From: Thermomicrobiales bacterium
GTDB lineage: Bacteria; Chloroflexota; Chloroflexia; Thermomicrobiales; UBA6265
Direction of reading: 5' to 3'
Assembly (NCBI GenBank): GCA_025928015.1
Contig: JAICKJ010000004.1
Coordinates: 1 to 35,585 of the forward strand
DNA length: 35,585 nucleotides
Shown here: positions 1 to 8,147 of the stretch, one piece after another
Numbering within the stretch: position 1 is the first letter of the stretch
Layout of the letters: every line of letters begins with the position of its first letter
The notes under the pieces: generated by a model
The model's database searches: none
Seen by the model: only the letters and a program-made list of their open reading frames with translations
Told to the model about the DNA's origin: nothing
Made by a program: the position numbers and the translations under genes

Positions 1-145
1 CCCCCGCCGGCCCCGCCGGGCCCGGGGCGCGGGGGGCTGGTTCACTGGGCGGGGGGCCGCGTCGCGCCCATTTTTCCCCCTCCGTTTTGGGTCCCGGGTT
101 GGGGCGGGGGGGGGGTGGGCGGCCCCGGCCACCACCGGACGCGCG
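1..145. other. G/C homopolymer-rich window edge, no gene
   Basis: The first 145 bases are made of G and C runs, including ten consecutive G at 106-115 flanked by more G runs, and a T5C5 stretch near 71-80. No reading frame here resembles a protein. The composition is unlike the rest of the window and looks like a low-quality assembly end. A real G-quadruplex-forming tract downstream of the first gene cannot be excluded. Confidence 0.5.
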
Positions 146-1489
146 CTACTCACCCTTCCAGTCCGGGTGGGACTGCTTGAACTTGGTCACCTGGTCGGTC
201 ACGCCCTTCTCGAGGTCGGCCAGGGCCTGCTCCGGTGTCTTCTTCTTGTACGTCACCTCGTCGACTGTGGTCCCCAGGTTGGTCATGAAGTACGGCGTGA
301 TCGGCGAGGGGAACGGCGGCAGGACGTGGTTGGCGTTAAGCGCGTCGATCCACGGCTTCATCTTCGGTAGCGCCTTGAGGAATGCCGGATCGGTGGCGGC
401 GGCCTTGACGGGCGGGATGTTGGAGTTCGGGATGCACCAGGCGTTGACGCCCTTGGCGGAGGTCATGTACTGGATGAACTTGATCGCCTGCTCCGGGTGT
501 TTCGCTTTCGTCGGCAGCACGAAGGGATTGCCGCCGCCGACGACGGCGATCTCGGCCGGCACGCCTTCGGTCACTGGCATCGCGCCGATGTCGTAATTGA
601 GCTTCAGACTCTGCTTGACCAGCTCGGCCGGCAGATATTCGCCCTCCATGGCGAAGGCCAGCTTGCCGTACTGGAAGATGTCACCGTAGTTGGCCGGGAT
701 CGAGGAGATCAGCGCGTCGGCCTTGTCGCGGCCCCCGAACATGTCGACGTACTTGAGGTACCACTGGAGGAACTTCGCATTGGCCGGCGTGTTGATCGTC
801 CACTTCTCGTTCTGGAAGTCATAGAAGCTGCCGCCCCAGGCCGCGTTCCAGTCGAGGGTGCTGGAGATCCAGGGAATGATGCCGGCCTGGGTGAGCTTGC
901 CGCCCTCCAGCTTGGTGTACTCCTTGGCGAGGGTGTCGAGATCGTCGAACGTCTTGGGCGGAGCACCCTTGTGGATGTCCGTGTTCCACCAAAAGCGATT
1001 GAAGTCGAACTCCTGGAGAAATGCCCAGAAGTGCCCGTTGAAGTTCATCATCGACCAGGTGATCGGGAAGTAGTCCGCCTCCTTGACGCCGACCTGTTTG
1101 GCGATGTCGTCGAGTGACTTGATGAAGCCATTGGCCGCCCAGGAGGAGATCGGCTCGTAGGTGTAGGCCATGACGACGTCCGGCGAAGCGGAGGAGGTCA
1201 TCGCGGTGGTGTACTGGACGTAGTCGTCGGTGTTGGGCGGCGTCGGCTTGATCCGGGTGTTGACGTGGATGCCGTCCGTCTTGCCCTGGGTGTCGTTGTA
1301 CTCGTTGGCCAGCTTGGTGATGATGTCCTTGCCGACCGGGTCGTTCGCCGGGGTCCAGAACTCGAGGGTCGTCGTATCCGCGGCGAGGGCGGATGTGGCG
1401 CGGAGGAACGCCGGCGCCGAGGCGGCCACGGCCGCGCCGGCCGCGGTTCGCCGGATAAACGAACGCCGGTCAAGTCGCGTCGATCCCAC
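146..1489 (-). CDS. ABC transporter family 1 solute-binding protein (sugar type)
   Basis: 447-residue extracytoplasmic binding protein of the bacterial family 1 type, expected to deliver a sugar or related solute to an ABC importer. The N-terminus is a twin-arginine signal (DRRSFIRR at residues 7-14, hydrophobic Ala-rich segment, likely cleavage near residue 37). The mature part has the usual family landmarks: an EFWTP strand at its start, the DDYVQYTTAM segment, and the GGGNPFVLPTKAKHPEQA segment typical of the late hinge region. I chose the GTG start at 1489 because AGAGGTG lies just upstream and the Tat signal begins there; the frame stays open 50 codons further but without a signal-like start. 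No permease genes are visible; they would lie beyond the left edge. The substrate cannot be read from the sequence. Confidence 0.9.
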   Translation of the reverse strand: MGSTRLDRRSFIRRTAAGAAVAASAPAFLRATSALAADTTTLEFWTPANDPVGKDIITKLANEYNDTQGKTDGIHVNTRIKPTPPNTDDYVQYTTAMTSSASPDVVMAYTYEPISSWAANGFIKSLDDIAKQVGVKEADYFPITWSMMNFNGHFWAFLQEFDFNRFWWNTDIHKGAPPKTFDDLDTLAKEYTKLEGGKLTQAGIIPWISSTLDWNAAWGGSFYDFQNEKWTINTPANAKFLQWYLKYVDMFGGRDKADALISSIPANYGDIFQYGKLAFAMEGEYLPAELVKQSLKLNYDIGAMPVTEGVPAEIAVVGGGNPFVLPTKAKHPEQAIKFIQYMTSAKGVNAWCIPNSNIPPVKAAATDPAFLKALPKMKPWIDALNANHVLPPFPSPITPYFMTNLGTTVDEVTYKKKTPEQALADLEKGVTDQVTKFKQSHPDWKGE

Positions 1490-1588
1490 GGTTTCACCTC
1501 TCTTCCGCCGGCGCCGGCTATCTGGCTCGTCGCCGGATCGGTATTGGGTTGTCGTCGACCGCCAATCGGTCCCTAACCTGTGATCGTC

Positions 1589-1617
1589 GGTATAAGTCCC
1601 TGGGAAAGACGTGTCAA
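1589..1617 (-). promoter_or_regulatory. Sigma70-type promoter of the solute-binding protein gene
   Basis: On the minus strand TTGACA (1612-1617) is separated by exactly 17 bases from TATACC (1589-1594). Transcription would start near 1582, giving a leader of about 90 bases before the GTG start at 1489. This is the best consensus match in the window. Confidence 0.75.
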
Positions 1618-1639
1618 GCGTTTGGGCCGGGAGACGCAA

Positions 1640-1768
1640 TCAGGCGACGGGTGTCCCAGTTGTAGCGCCGGCCCGGACCTTGATCACGCCTTCCGTCACC
1701 TCGGGCGGACCCTCGTGGAACGAGGCGACGTTGGCCGCCTGATCGCGAAAGATGTTGACTGACGCCTG
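1640..1768 (-). other. Short coding-like remnant, start missing
   Basis: A minus-strand frame runs open from a TGA at 1769-1771 to a TGA at 1640-1642 and reads sensibly (VNIFRDQAANVASFHEGPP, then EVTEGVIKVRAG). Most of its codons end in G or C, as in the real genes here. It has no start codon at its beginning and lies immediately upstream of the solute-binding protein promoter. It could be the 3' end of a lost gene. I do not recognise the family and chance is possible. Confidence 0.2.
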
Positions 1769-1978
1769 TCACCGGCGACGTCCGGCCCTGTTCGATGTCG
1801 TGAGTCCCGAGATATGGCGGCAGTCTAGTGGCGCCACCCGGGCGGGACAAGGGGGCGTTTCCCCTCACCGGGGTTGGCGGTAAGCTTGCCGGGTTGGGTC
1901 GAAGGACGGCGCGTTTCGCGTCCGGGAACGAACAGGCGTCATCCCCGACAGACGCCGAGCAACAGGGAGATGCGCCGC

Positions 1979-3358
1979 GTGGCAAGGCAACAGCCCGATC
2001 TGGAACTCGCGGGCCGGTTCGAGCCGGATGAGCAGCAAACGTTCCGTCATGTTCCGTTCACCGTGCCGGAGGGCGTCGACCAGCTTCACCTGCACATCAC
2101 CTACAACGACCAGATCGATTCCAACCCGCTGCACTTCGGCGGCAACACGCTCGACGTCGGGCTCTTCGACCAGCGCGGCACGGCCGCCGGCGGGCCGGGC
2201 TTCCGCGGCTGGAGCGGCAGCAACAAGCTCGACCTGACGATTGGCCGTGACTGGTCGACGCCGCCTTATCGCGCCGGCGCGCCGGGGCGCGGCGAGTGGA
2301 ACGTGCTGCTGGGGGCGTACAAGGTCGGGCCGAACGGGCTGGAGTACCGGGTCGAGGTTCGCTTCAACCCCGGCATCCCGGCACCGTCGCAACCGCAGCC
2401 GAATGGACGGTTGGTGCGGGCGAAGGTGCCGCCGGCGGCCGAGCCGGGCTGGTACCGCGGCGACCTGCACAACCACACGATCTATTCGGACGGCGGCAGC
2501 ACGCCCGCCGCGCTTGCGGTCGCGGCGGCGGAGGAAGGGCTCGATTTCTACGGCATCACCGACCACAACCGGGCGCAATCGCCGGTCGGGCTGGTGCCCG
2601 AGGGGGATGGCTGGCCGGTGCTGGTGCCGGGGGTCGAGGTGACGACCTATGCCGGGCACTTCAACGTCTGGGGCACGGACGCCTGGTACGACTTCCGGGA
2701 GCCGACCGAGGCGGGCATCCAGCGGGCGATGGACGCCGGGCTGGCCGACGGTGGCTTCGTCAGCATCAACCACCCGAAGCCGTTCGGGCCGCCGTGGGAG
2801 TTCCCGCAGGTGACCGGCTTCATGGGGGTCGAGGTCTGGAACGGCTGGTGGGGGCGGATCAACAACGTCTCGCTCGCCTGGTGGGACGAGCGGCTGCGGC
2901 GCGGCGAGCGTCCTACTCCACTCGCCGGCAGCGACATGCACCGGCTCGGCATCGTCGGCGATCCGGACGATCCCCTGACGCCGGCGCGGCTCGGGCGCCC
3001 GGCGCTCTGGGTCCACGTGCCCGGCGAGCTGACGGCCGGCACGATCCTCGATGCGCTGCGCGCCGGCGAGTGCTTCATCAGCGAATCGCCCTCCGGGCCC
3101 CAGCTCTACGTCACACGCTCAGGGGATATGTTGCGTGTGCACGTCGCCGACGCGCGCGGCGACGCCCTCCTCCTCATCGGCGACCCGGGCTGCGTCGCCG
3201 CCCGGCCGATCACGGGCGACGACTGCACGCTGGCGATCGCGCTGAGCGAGCTGCCCGCGGACCTCACCTACGTCCGCGCCGAGCTCCACCACCCGACCGG
3301 CGCGATCCGGGCGCTGAGCAACGCGATCGCGCTGAACGGGTCCACTCACTCGCGTTAG
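1979..3358 (+). CDS. PHP-domain metallohydrolase, CehA/McbA-like
   Basis: 459-residue protein with a central PHP (polymerase and histidinol phosphatase) metal-dependent hydrolase domain. The metal-binding landmarks are in order: GDLHNH (His164, His166), GITDHN, PGVEVTTYAGHFNVWG, SINHPKPFG and GSDMH (Asp319, His321). This arrangement is that of CehA/McbA-like phosphoesterases or hydrolases. About 150 N-terminal residues form a beta-rich region of unknown role, and about 100 C-terminal residues another. There is no signal peptide at the chosen start. I chose GTG 1979 because GGGAG sits nine bases upstream; ATG 1970 is the alternative but has the purine-rich stretch directly against it. The substrate is unknown. 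It faces away from the solute-binding gene and appears monocistronic. Confidence 0.85.
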   Translation: MARQQPDLELAGRFEPDEQQTFRHVPFTVPEGVDQLHLHITYNDQIDSNPLHFGGNTLDVGLFDQRGTAAGGPGFRGWSGSNKLDLTIGRDWSTPPYRAGAPGRGEWNVLLGAYKVGPNGLEYRVEVRFNPGIPAPSQPQPNGRLVRAKVPPAAEPGWYRGDLHNHTIYSDGGSTPAALAVAAAEEGLDFYGITDHNRAQSPVGLVPEGDGWPVLVPGVEVTTYAGHFNVWGTDAWYDFREPTEAGIQRAMDAGLADGGFVSINHPKPFGPPWEFPQVTGFMGVEVWNGWWGRINNVSLAWWDERLRRGERPTPLAGSDMHRLGIVGDPDDPLTPARLGRPALWVHVPGELTAGTILDALRAGECFISESPSGPQLYVTRSGDMLRVHVADARGDALLLIGDPGCVAARPITGDDCTLAIALSELPADLTYVRAELHHPTGAIRALSNAIALNGSTHSR

Positions 3359-3431
3359 CGTCACGCTCACCCCGCACCGGGCGCGGCCCAACACCACGTT
3401 GCCAACACGAGGGACTTCGCATATCCTTGTT

Positions 3432-3489
3432 TTAGTCATAGCTAATTCTCTCCTCTCTATTGGTCGCGTGGAGAATTAGTGTTGCCTAT
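3432..3489 (+). promoter_or_regulatory. Paired TTAG-N6-CTAA/CTAT sites upstream of the metal transporter operon
   Basis: Two similar partial palindromes lie in a locally AT-rich patch: TTAG-N6-CTAA at 3432-3445 and TTAG-N6-CTAT at 3476-3489, with centres 44 bp apart (about four helical turns). The patch also holds a perfect 9-bp inverted repeat, CTAATTCTC (3442-3450) and GAGAATTAG (3471-3479). TTAG/CTAA half-sites are characteristic of DtxR/IdeR/MntR-type metal repressors. Together with the gene content downstream this suggests metal-dependent control, but no regulator binding is proven. Confidence 0.45.
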
Positions 3490-3537
3490 ATGCACCAGGG
3501 TCATTCGGACCACGACGCCGCGAAAGGAACCTGTGTC

Positions 3538-4551
3538 TTGATTCGAAGAGCTTCGCTTACCCGCCGGCAGCTCATCGCGGCGGCGCCGCTCGCCGGTCTG
3601 GCGCTGGCTGGCGGGGCAACCTTGAACAGACCGGCCGCCGGCGCCAGGGCCGGCATCACCGTCGCGACGACCGTCGGCATGATCACGGACGTCGTCGAGC
3701 GCATCGGCGGCGAGCGGCTCAACGTCAAGGGGCTGATGGGCCCGGGCATCGACCCGCACCTCTACAAGCCGAGCGCCGGCGACATCAGGCTGCTGGGCGA
3801 CGCGGACGTCATCTTCTACGGCGGCCTGCATCTGGAGGGCCGGCTGGTCGACACGCTCGCGAAAATCCGGAAATCCGGCAAGGCGGCCATCCCAGTCTCG
3901 GAGAGCATCCCGGAGGACCGTCTGCACAAGGCGGACGGATTCGGCGGCGCGCACGATCCACACGTCTGGTTCGATGTATCGCTGTGGAGCATCGCGGCCG
4001 CCACCATTGGCACGACGCTCGCCGAGCTCTTCCCGGAGCACGCGGGGGCATTTGGCGCTGGCACCGAACGCTATCGCGCCGAGCTCGCCGCGCTCGACGC
4101 CTACGTCACCGAGCGGGCGCAGCGCCTGCCGGCGGCGCAACGCGTGCTCGTCACCGCGCACGATGCCTTCGGCTACTTCGCCAACCGCTACGGCTTCGAG
4201 GTGATGGGTCTGCAGGGGGTGAGCACGGCGACCGAAGCAGGCGCCGGCGACGTGCAGACACTCGCCAAATACATCACCGACCATCGCATTCGCGCGATCT
4301 TCGTCGAGTCGTCGGTGCCGCACGCGACGATCGAGGCGGTCCAGCAGGCCTGCCGGGCGAACGGGTGGGACGTCCGGATCGGGGGCGAGCTGTTCTCGGA
4401 CGCGCTCGGACAGCGCGGCACACCGGCCGGGACCTACATCGGCATGGTGCGCCACAACATCGACACCATCGTGACCGCGCTGAGCGGCGACCCGGCCACA
4501 CCGGCCACCCGCCGGACGGCGACCGGCCACGAACGGGGGAGCCGCGCATGA
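3538..4551 (+). CDS. troA: Metal (Mn/Zn/Fe) ABC transporter substrate-binding protein, TroA-like
   Basis: 337-residue cluster A-I metal-binding protein that captures a divalent metal outside the membrane for import. The N-terminus carries a Tat-like export signal ([20 protein letters not shown], residues 7-26). The predicted ligand set is three His and one Asp: His74 in IDPHLYKP, His142 in DPHVWFD, His208 in [10 protein letters not shown] and Asp288 in ELFSDALG. That is the TroA pattern rather than the Glu-containing PsaA pattern, and there is no His-rich loop of the ZnuA type. The following [12 protein letters not shown] is also TroA-like. I chose TTG 3538 because AAAGGAA lies about ten bases upstream and the signal starts there; ATG 3490 has no ribosome-binding site. 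It overlaps the ATPase gene by ATGA, first in a four-gene operon. The metal cannot be fixed from sequence; Mn or Zn is most likely. Confidence 0.9.
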   Translation: MIRRASLTRRQLIAAAPLAGLALAGGATLNRPAAGARAGITVATTVGMITDVVERIGGERLNVKGLMGPGIDPHLYKPSAGDIRLLGDADVIFYGGLHLEGRLVDTLAKIRKSGKAAIPVSESIPEDRLHKADGFGGAHDPHVWFDVSLWSIAAATIGTTLAELFPEHAGAFGAGTERYRAELAALDAYVTERAQRLPAAQRVLVTAHDAFGYFANRYGFEVMGLQGVSTATEAGAGDVQTLAKYITDHRIRAIFVESSVPHATIEAVQQACRANGWDVRIGGELFSDALGQRGTPAGTYIGMVRHNIDTIVTALSGDPATPATRRTATGHERGSRA

Positions 4552-5366
4552 CCGCGACGCTCGCGCCAACACCCACGGCGCCGCTGGCCGCCGCCGTCTC
4601 TCGCCCGGATGAGCGGGCGGCCGCCGTCGCCGTGCGCGGACTGACGGTCGCCTACCGGGACACGCCGGTGCTCTGGAACATCGATCTCGACATTCCGGCC
4701 GGGACGCTGACCGCGATCATCGGTCCGAACGGCGCCGGCAAGAGCACGCTGCTCAAGGCGTTGCTCGGCCTGGTGCCGGTGGCGGCGGGCACGGCCGAGA
4801 TCCTGGGCGGGAGCCTCGCCGCGCGACGGCGGCGGATCGGCTATGTCCCGCAGCGTGGCAGTGTCGACTGGCAGTTCCCGACGAACGCGCTCGATGTCGT
4901 CACGATGGGCACCTACGGCCGGCTCGGGTGGATCAGACGACCGGGCAGGGCCGAACGGGCCCGTGCGCGCCAGAGTCTGGAGCAGGTGGGGCTGGCTGAC
5001 TTCGCGGACCGGCAGATCAGCCAACTGTCCGGCGGCCAGCAGCAGCGCGTCTTCCTGGCGCGCGCCCTGGCCCAGGATGCGGACCTCTACATCATGGACG
5101 AGCCGTTCGCCGGGGTGGACGCCCAAACCGAGCGCGCGATCATCGACCTCCTGCAGACCCTGCGAAACCAGGGGAAGACGGTGGTGTGCGTCCACCACGA
5201 CCTGGAGACGGCGCCCGCGTATTTCGACTGGCTGGTGCTGCTCAACGTCCGCGCGATCGCGGCCGGCCCCTTCGCCAGCACCTTCACCGCCGACCATCTG
5301 CGGGCGACCTACGGCGGCGCGCTGACGCTCCTGCGTCACCGGGTCGGCAGCGGAGCGTTGTCATGA
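4548..5366 (+). CDS. troB: Metal ABC transporter ATP-binding protein
   Basis: 272-residue ABC ATPase that powers the metal importer at the cytoplasmic face. Walker A is GPNGAGKST (59-67), a Q-loop region follows at [12 protein letters not shown], the signature is LSGGQQQR (160-167), Walker B is LYIMDEP (180-186) and the H-loop is VHHD (215-218). The [10 protein letters not shown] segment is typical of the Mn/Zn/Fe subfamily. The first 25 residues are an Ala/Pro-rich extension. It overlaps both neighbours by ATGA, which argues for translational coupling and equal stoichiometry. Confidence 0.95.
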   Translation: MTATLAPTPTAPLAAAVSRPDERAAAVAVRGLTVAYRDTPVLWNIDLDIPAGTLTAIIGPNGAGKSTLLKALLGLVPVAAGTAEILGGSLAARRRRIGYVPQRGSVDWQFPTNALDVVTMGTYGRLGWIRRPGRAERARARQSLEQVGLADFADRQISQLSGGQQQRVFLARALAQDADLYIMDEPFAGVDAQTERAIIDLLQTLRNQGKTVVCVHHDLETAPAYFDWLVLLNVRAIAAGPFASTFTADHLRATYGGALTLLRHRVGSGALS

Positions 5367-6283
5367 CCGTCCTCCACGATCTGATCTTCGACTACACCCT
5401 GCGGAACGTCGCGCTCGGCTCGATGCTGTTGGGCATCATCAGCGGCGTGCTGGGGTCCTACGCGATGCTCCGCCGCCAGGGGCTCCTCGGCGATACCCTC
5501 GCGCACGCGGCACTGCCCGGAATTTGCGTCGCCTTCATGCTCACTGGCTCTCGGGCGACCATCGTCCTGCTGCTCGGCGCCGGCATCGCCGGCTGGCTTG
5601 GCACGATGCTCCTGCTGCACACCGTGCGGGAAACCAAGCTGAGCGAGGACACGATGCTGGGGGTGGTGCTGAGCGTCTTTTTCGGCGTGGGCGTTTTGCT
5701 GCTGACGATGCTCCAGCATTGGGAGAACGCCAACCAGGCGGGGCTCGACCGCTACCTCTTCGGCCAGGCGGCCGCCCTGGTCGCCGCCGATGTGCGTCTG
5801 TTCGCCATCCTCGGCGCCGTCGCGCTGCTCGTGGTGGCGCTCTTCGCCAAGGAATTCAAGCTCCTCGCGTTCGATCCCGCGTTCGCCGGCAGCCTCGGAT
5901 GGCCGGTGCGCGGCTTCGACGTCCTGCTCACCTCGCTGCTGATCATCGCCGTCGTGATCGGGTTGCAAACGGTGGGGGTCGTGCTGATGGCGGCGATGGT
6001 CATCGGGCCGGGCGCCGCGGCGCGGCAGTGGACCGACCGCCTGCACGTCATGCTGCCCCTGGCCGGCGTGTTCGGCGGCGCCGCGGGCGTGATCGGCGCC
6101 GTCATCAGCGTCCAGGCCGCGCGTCTGCCGACCGGACCGATGATCATCCTGTCGCTCACCGCGATCGTCGTCGCTTCCCTGCTCCTGGCGCCGCGTCATG
6201 GATTGGTGCCGGAGGCGATCCGCCGCCGTGGCCATCACGCCAGGCTCGTCGCGCCCAGCCTGTCACGTGGTGACCCGGCATGA
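5363..6283 (+). CDS. troC: Metal ABC transporter permease (ABC-3 family), first subunit
   Basis: 306-residue integral membrane subunit of the ABC-3 family. About eight or nine hydrophobic segments are visible. Family landmarks include the early [21 protein letters not shown] motif region, where the family cytoplasmic loop usually lies, and the later [19 protein letters not shown] segment. It overlaps the ATPase gene upstream and the second permease downstream by ATGA. Two different permeases in one operon indicate a heterodimeric channel, as in TroCD-type systems. The C-terminal tail after the last membrane segment is short and basic. Confidence 0.92.
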   Translation: MTVLHDLIFDYTLRNVALGSMLLGIISGVLGSYAMLRRQGLLGDTLAHAALPGICVAFMLTGSRATIVLLLGAGIAGWLGTMLLLHTVRETKLSEDTMLGVVLSVFFGVGVLLLTMLQHWENANQAGLDRYLFGQAAALVAADVRLFAILGAVALLVVALFAKEFKLLAFDPAFAGSLGWPVRGFDVLLTSLLIIAVVIGLQTVGVVLMAAMVIGPGAAARQWTDRLHVMLPLAGVFGGAAGVIGAVISVQAARLPTGPMIILSLTAIVVASLLLAPRHGLVPEAIRRRGHHARLVAPSLSRGDPA

Positions 6284-7386
6284 CGCCGTCGATGGTCATC
6301 CTCCTGACAGGGGTACTCTGCGCGGTCGCCTGCTCGCTGCTGGGCACGTTTCTGATCTTGCGTCGCATGGCGATGATGACGGACGCGATCAGCCACGCCA
6401 TCCTTCCCGGCCTCGTCGCCGGCTATGTGATCGCCGGCGGCTCGAACCTGTTGGTCGGCGCGGCGGGCGCGGCCGGCGCGGCGATGCTGACCGTGACGCT
6501 GGTCGAGGCGTTGCGGCGCACCGGCCGGCTGGACGGCGGCGCCTCGATCGGCATTGTCTTTCCGGCGATGTTCGCGCTCGGCACCGTGCTCGTGACCCGG
6601 TACTTCGCCGGCGTCCACCTCGATACCGACGCGATCCTCTACGGCAACATCGAGTTCGCGTTCTTCGAGCGCCTGTACCTGGGCGGGCACGACCTGGGAC
6701 CGCAATCGCTGTGGGTGATGGGCGGGCTGGTCGCGGGCAATCTCACCTTCCTGCTCCTGTTCTTCAAGGAGCTGAAACTGACGAGCTTCGACGCGGGTCT
6801 GGCCGCGGCGATGGGATTTTCGCCCCTCGTCCTGCACTACACGCTGATGCTGGTGCTCTCGTTCACGACGGTCGGGGCATTCACGGCGGTCGGCGCGATC
6901 CTGGTTGTCGCGCTGGTCATCGTGGCCGCCGCCACCGCGTATCTGCTGACGGAACGATTGATCGCGATGGTGGCCGGATCGGCGGCGATCGGCGCGGGGT
7001 CCGCGATCAGCGGCTACTGGCTGGCAATCCGGATCGATGGCTCCGTCGCCGGCGCGATCGTCACGATGACCGGCGTCTGCTTCGGGCTGGCGTTGCTCTT
7101 CTCGCCGTCGTCCGGACTCGTGAGTCGGGCGCGGCAGCACCGCCAGAACCGGCGGCGATTCACGCTCGACCTGTTGATCGCCCACCTGGGGTCGCGCGAG
7201 CGCAGCGGACAGCCGGGTTCGGGCGCGACGGCGGCGCAGCTCGGCGCGGCGCTCCGCTGGCCAGCCAGCCAGGTCCGGAGCACGGTCGCGCGGGGCATCG
7301 CCGAGGGAATGCTGACGCAGGCGGAGCGCGGTGTGCGGCTGTCCCCCACGGGCCGCGCGGCGGTGGACGGGATGCGGCGAACCTGA
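6280..7386 (+). CDS. troD: Metal ABC transporter permease with C-terminal winged-helix domain
   Basis: 368-residue protein. Residues 1 to about 280 are a second ABC-3 family permease (LRRMAMMTDAISHAILPG early, TVGAFTAVGAILVVALVIV late). Residues about 283-368 are soluble and basic and look like a winged helix-turn-helix: an RRFTLDLLIAHL helix, the TAAQLGAALRWPASQVRSTV recognition-type pair, then GMLTQAERGVRLSPTGRAAV as a wing and last helix. The same kind of fusion is known in the chlamydial YtgC-YtgR protein, where a DtxR-type repressor is joined to a permease. Here the wHTH lacks an obvious second metal-binding domain. It may regulate its own operon through the sites at 3432-3489, but that is inference. 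Confidence 0.88.
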   Translation: MTPSMVILLTGVLCAVACSLLGTFLILRRMAMMTDAISHAILPGLVAGYVIAGGSNLLVGAAGAAGAAMLTVTLVEALRRTGRLDGGASIGIVFPAMFALGTVLVTRYFAGVHLDTDAILYGNIEFAFFERLYLGGHDLGPQSLWVMGGLVAGNLTFLLLFFKELKLTSFDAGLAAAMGFSPLVLHYTLMLVLSFTTVGAFTAVGAILVVALVIVAAATAYLLTERLIAMVAGSAAIGAGSAISGYWLAIRIDGSVAGAIVTMTGVCFGLALLFSPSSGLVSRARQHRQNRRRFTLDLLIAHLGSRERSGQPGSGATAAQLGAALRWPASQVRSTVARGIAEGMLTQAERGVRLSPTGRAAVDGMRRT

Positions 7387-7480
7387 CCGGCGAATGCGGA
7401 CGCTTTTTGTCCGGTGGCGGCGGTAGGGTAAGTGTGGACGCCGGCGCGGCGCCGATGGGCTGAACGAGAGACGAGGATTC

Positions 7481-7858
7481 ATGACAACACAATGCCGCTT
7501 CGGATTCGTGCTGGAGTACGTGACCGACATTGAGGCCGTCAAATCGTTTTATGTCGATGTGCTCGGGCTGGAGATCGAGCGGGAGGCGCCGGTCTTCGTC
7601 CAGTTCAAGGACCGGGACGGCGGCAACCACTACGCGATCGCCAGCGACGAGCGGCTGAGCGAGGGCAAGGAGCCGGAGATCTACTGGACGATCGATGACG
7701 CCGAGGCCGCCTACACCGAGCTGTCGGGAAAGGGCGTGACCACATCCGAGGTGCGGGCGATGCCCTTCGGCAAGGTCTTCGGCGTCACCGATCCAGCCGG
7801 GCAGCAGAGCTTCCTGATCGAGTTCGCCGCGCAGCGGCCGAGCCAGCCGGTCTCCTGA
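7481..7858 (+). CDS. VOC-family (glyoxalase/bleomycin-resistance fold) protein
   Basis: 125-residue single-unit VOC protein, built of two beta-alpha-beta-beta-beta modules. Landmarks are FVLEYVTDIEAVKSFYVDVL at the first helix, GLEIEREAP, then EIYWTIDDAEAAYTELSGKG opening the second module and VFGVTDPAGQQSFLIEF at the end. The usual metal ligands are only partly present (Glu in the last strand; His within GGNHYAIA), so the reaction cannot be assigned. A GAGACGAGGA ribosome-binding site precedes ATG 7481. It follows the metal transporter operon after 94 bases and is probably a separate unit, since a strong hairpin closes it on the 3' side. Confidence 0.85.
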   Translation: MTTQCRFGFVLEYVTDIEAVKSFYVDVLGLEIEREAPVFVQFKDRDGGNHYAIASDERLSEGKEPEIYWTIDDAEAAYTELSGKGVTTSEVRAMPFGKVFGVTDPAGQQSFLIEFAAQRPSQPVS

Positions 7859-7882
7859 CCGCACGCTGGACAGACGTTCTTC

Positions 7883-7924
7883 GCGACCGGCATTCCGGGC
7901 ACCCGCTGCCTGGATGCCGGTCGC
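7883..7924 (+). terminator. Strong hairpin after the VOC gene, no U-tract
   Basis: GCGACCGGCAT (7883-7893) pairs perfectly with ATGCCGGTCGC (7914-7924). After one bulged T the stem continues for seven more pairs (one G-U) around the loop CCCGC at 7902-7906. It begins 25 bases after the VOC stop codon. No T run follows, so it is either a Rho-independent-like terminator without a U-tract or another structural element. Confidence 0.5.
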
Positions 7925-8147
7925 TTGCGTCCACGGTACATGACTTTCGGCATATGGATGCCATGCCTTCTTGCGCAGCGTAGTACAACGGGCGCGGGAT
8001 ACACACCGGATACGCATTGCCACCCGCCCCTCCGATGGCGATGCCGGCACGATGAGCGTGGCGCAGCTGTTCGTCGCGCGGTTTGTCGACCTCGCCGGGT
8101 GGGCGGACCCGCCGGCCCAGCGCGCGAACGCGAGGAGGAGATGATCC

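Noticed and set aside
87-596. Plus-strand open frames over the solute-binding gene
   Set aside because: They are antisense to a clear Tat-exported binding protein and start in the low-quality edge; their translation shows no family motifs.
1614-1985. 123-codon minus-strand frame upstream of the first gene
   Set aside because: Low-complexity Arg/Gly/Pro content, and it crosses the solute-binding gene promoter; a different frame there looks more like protein.
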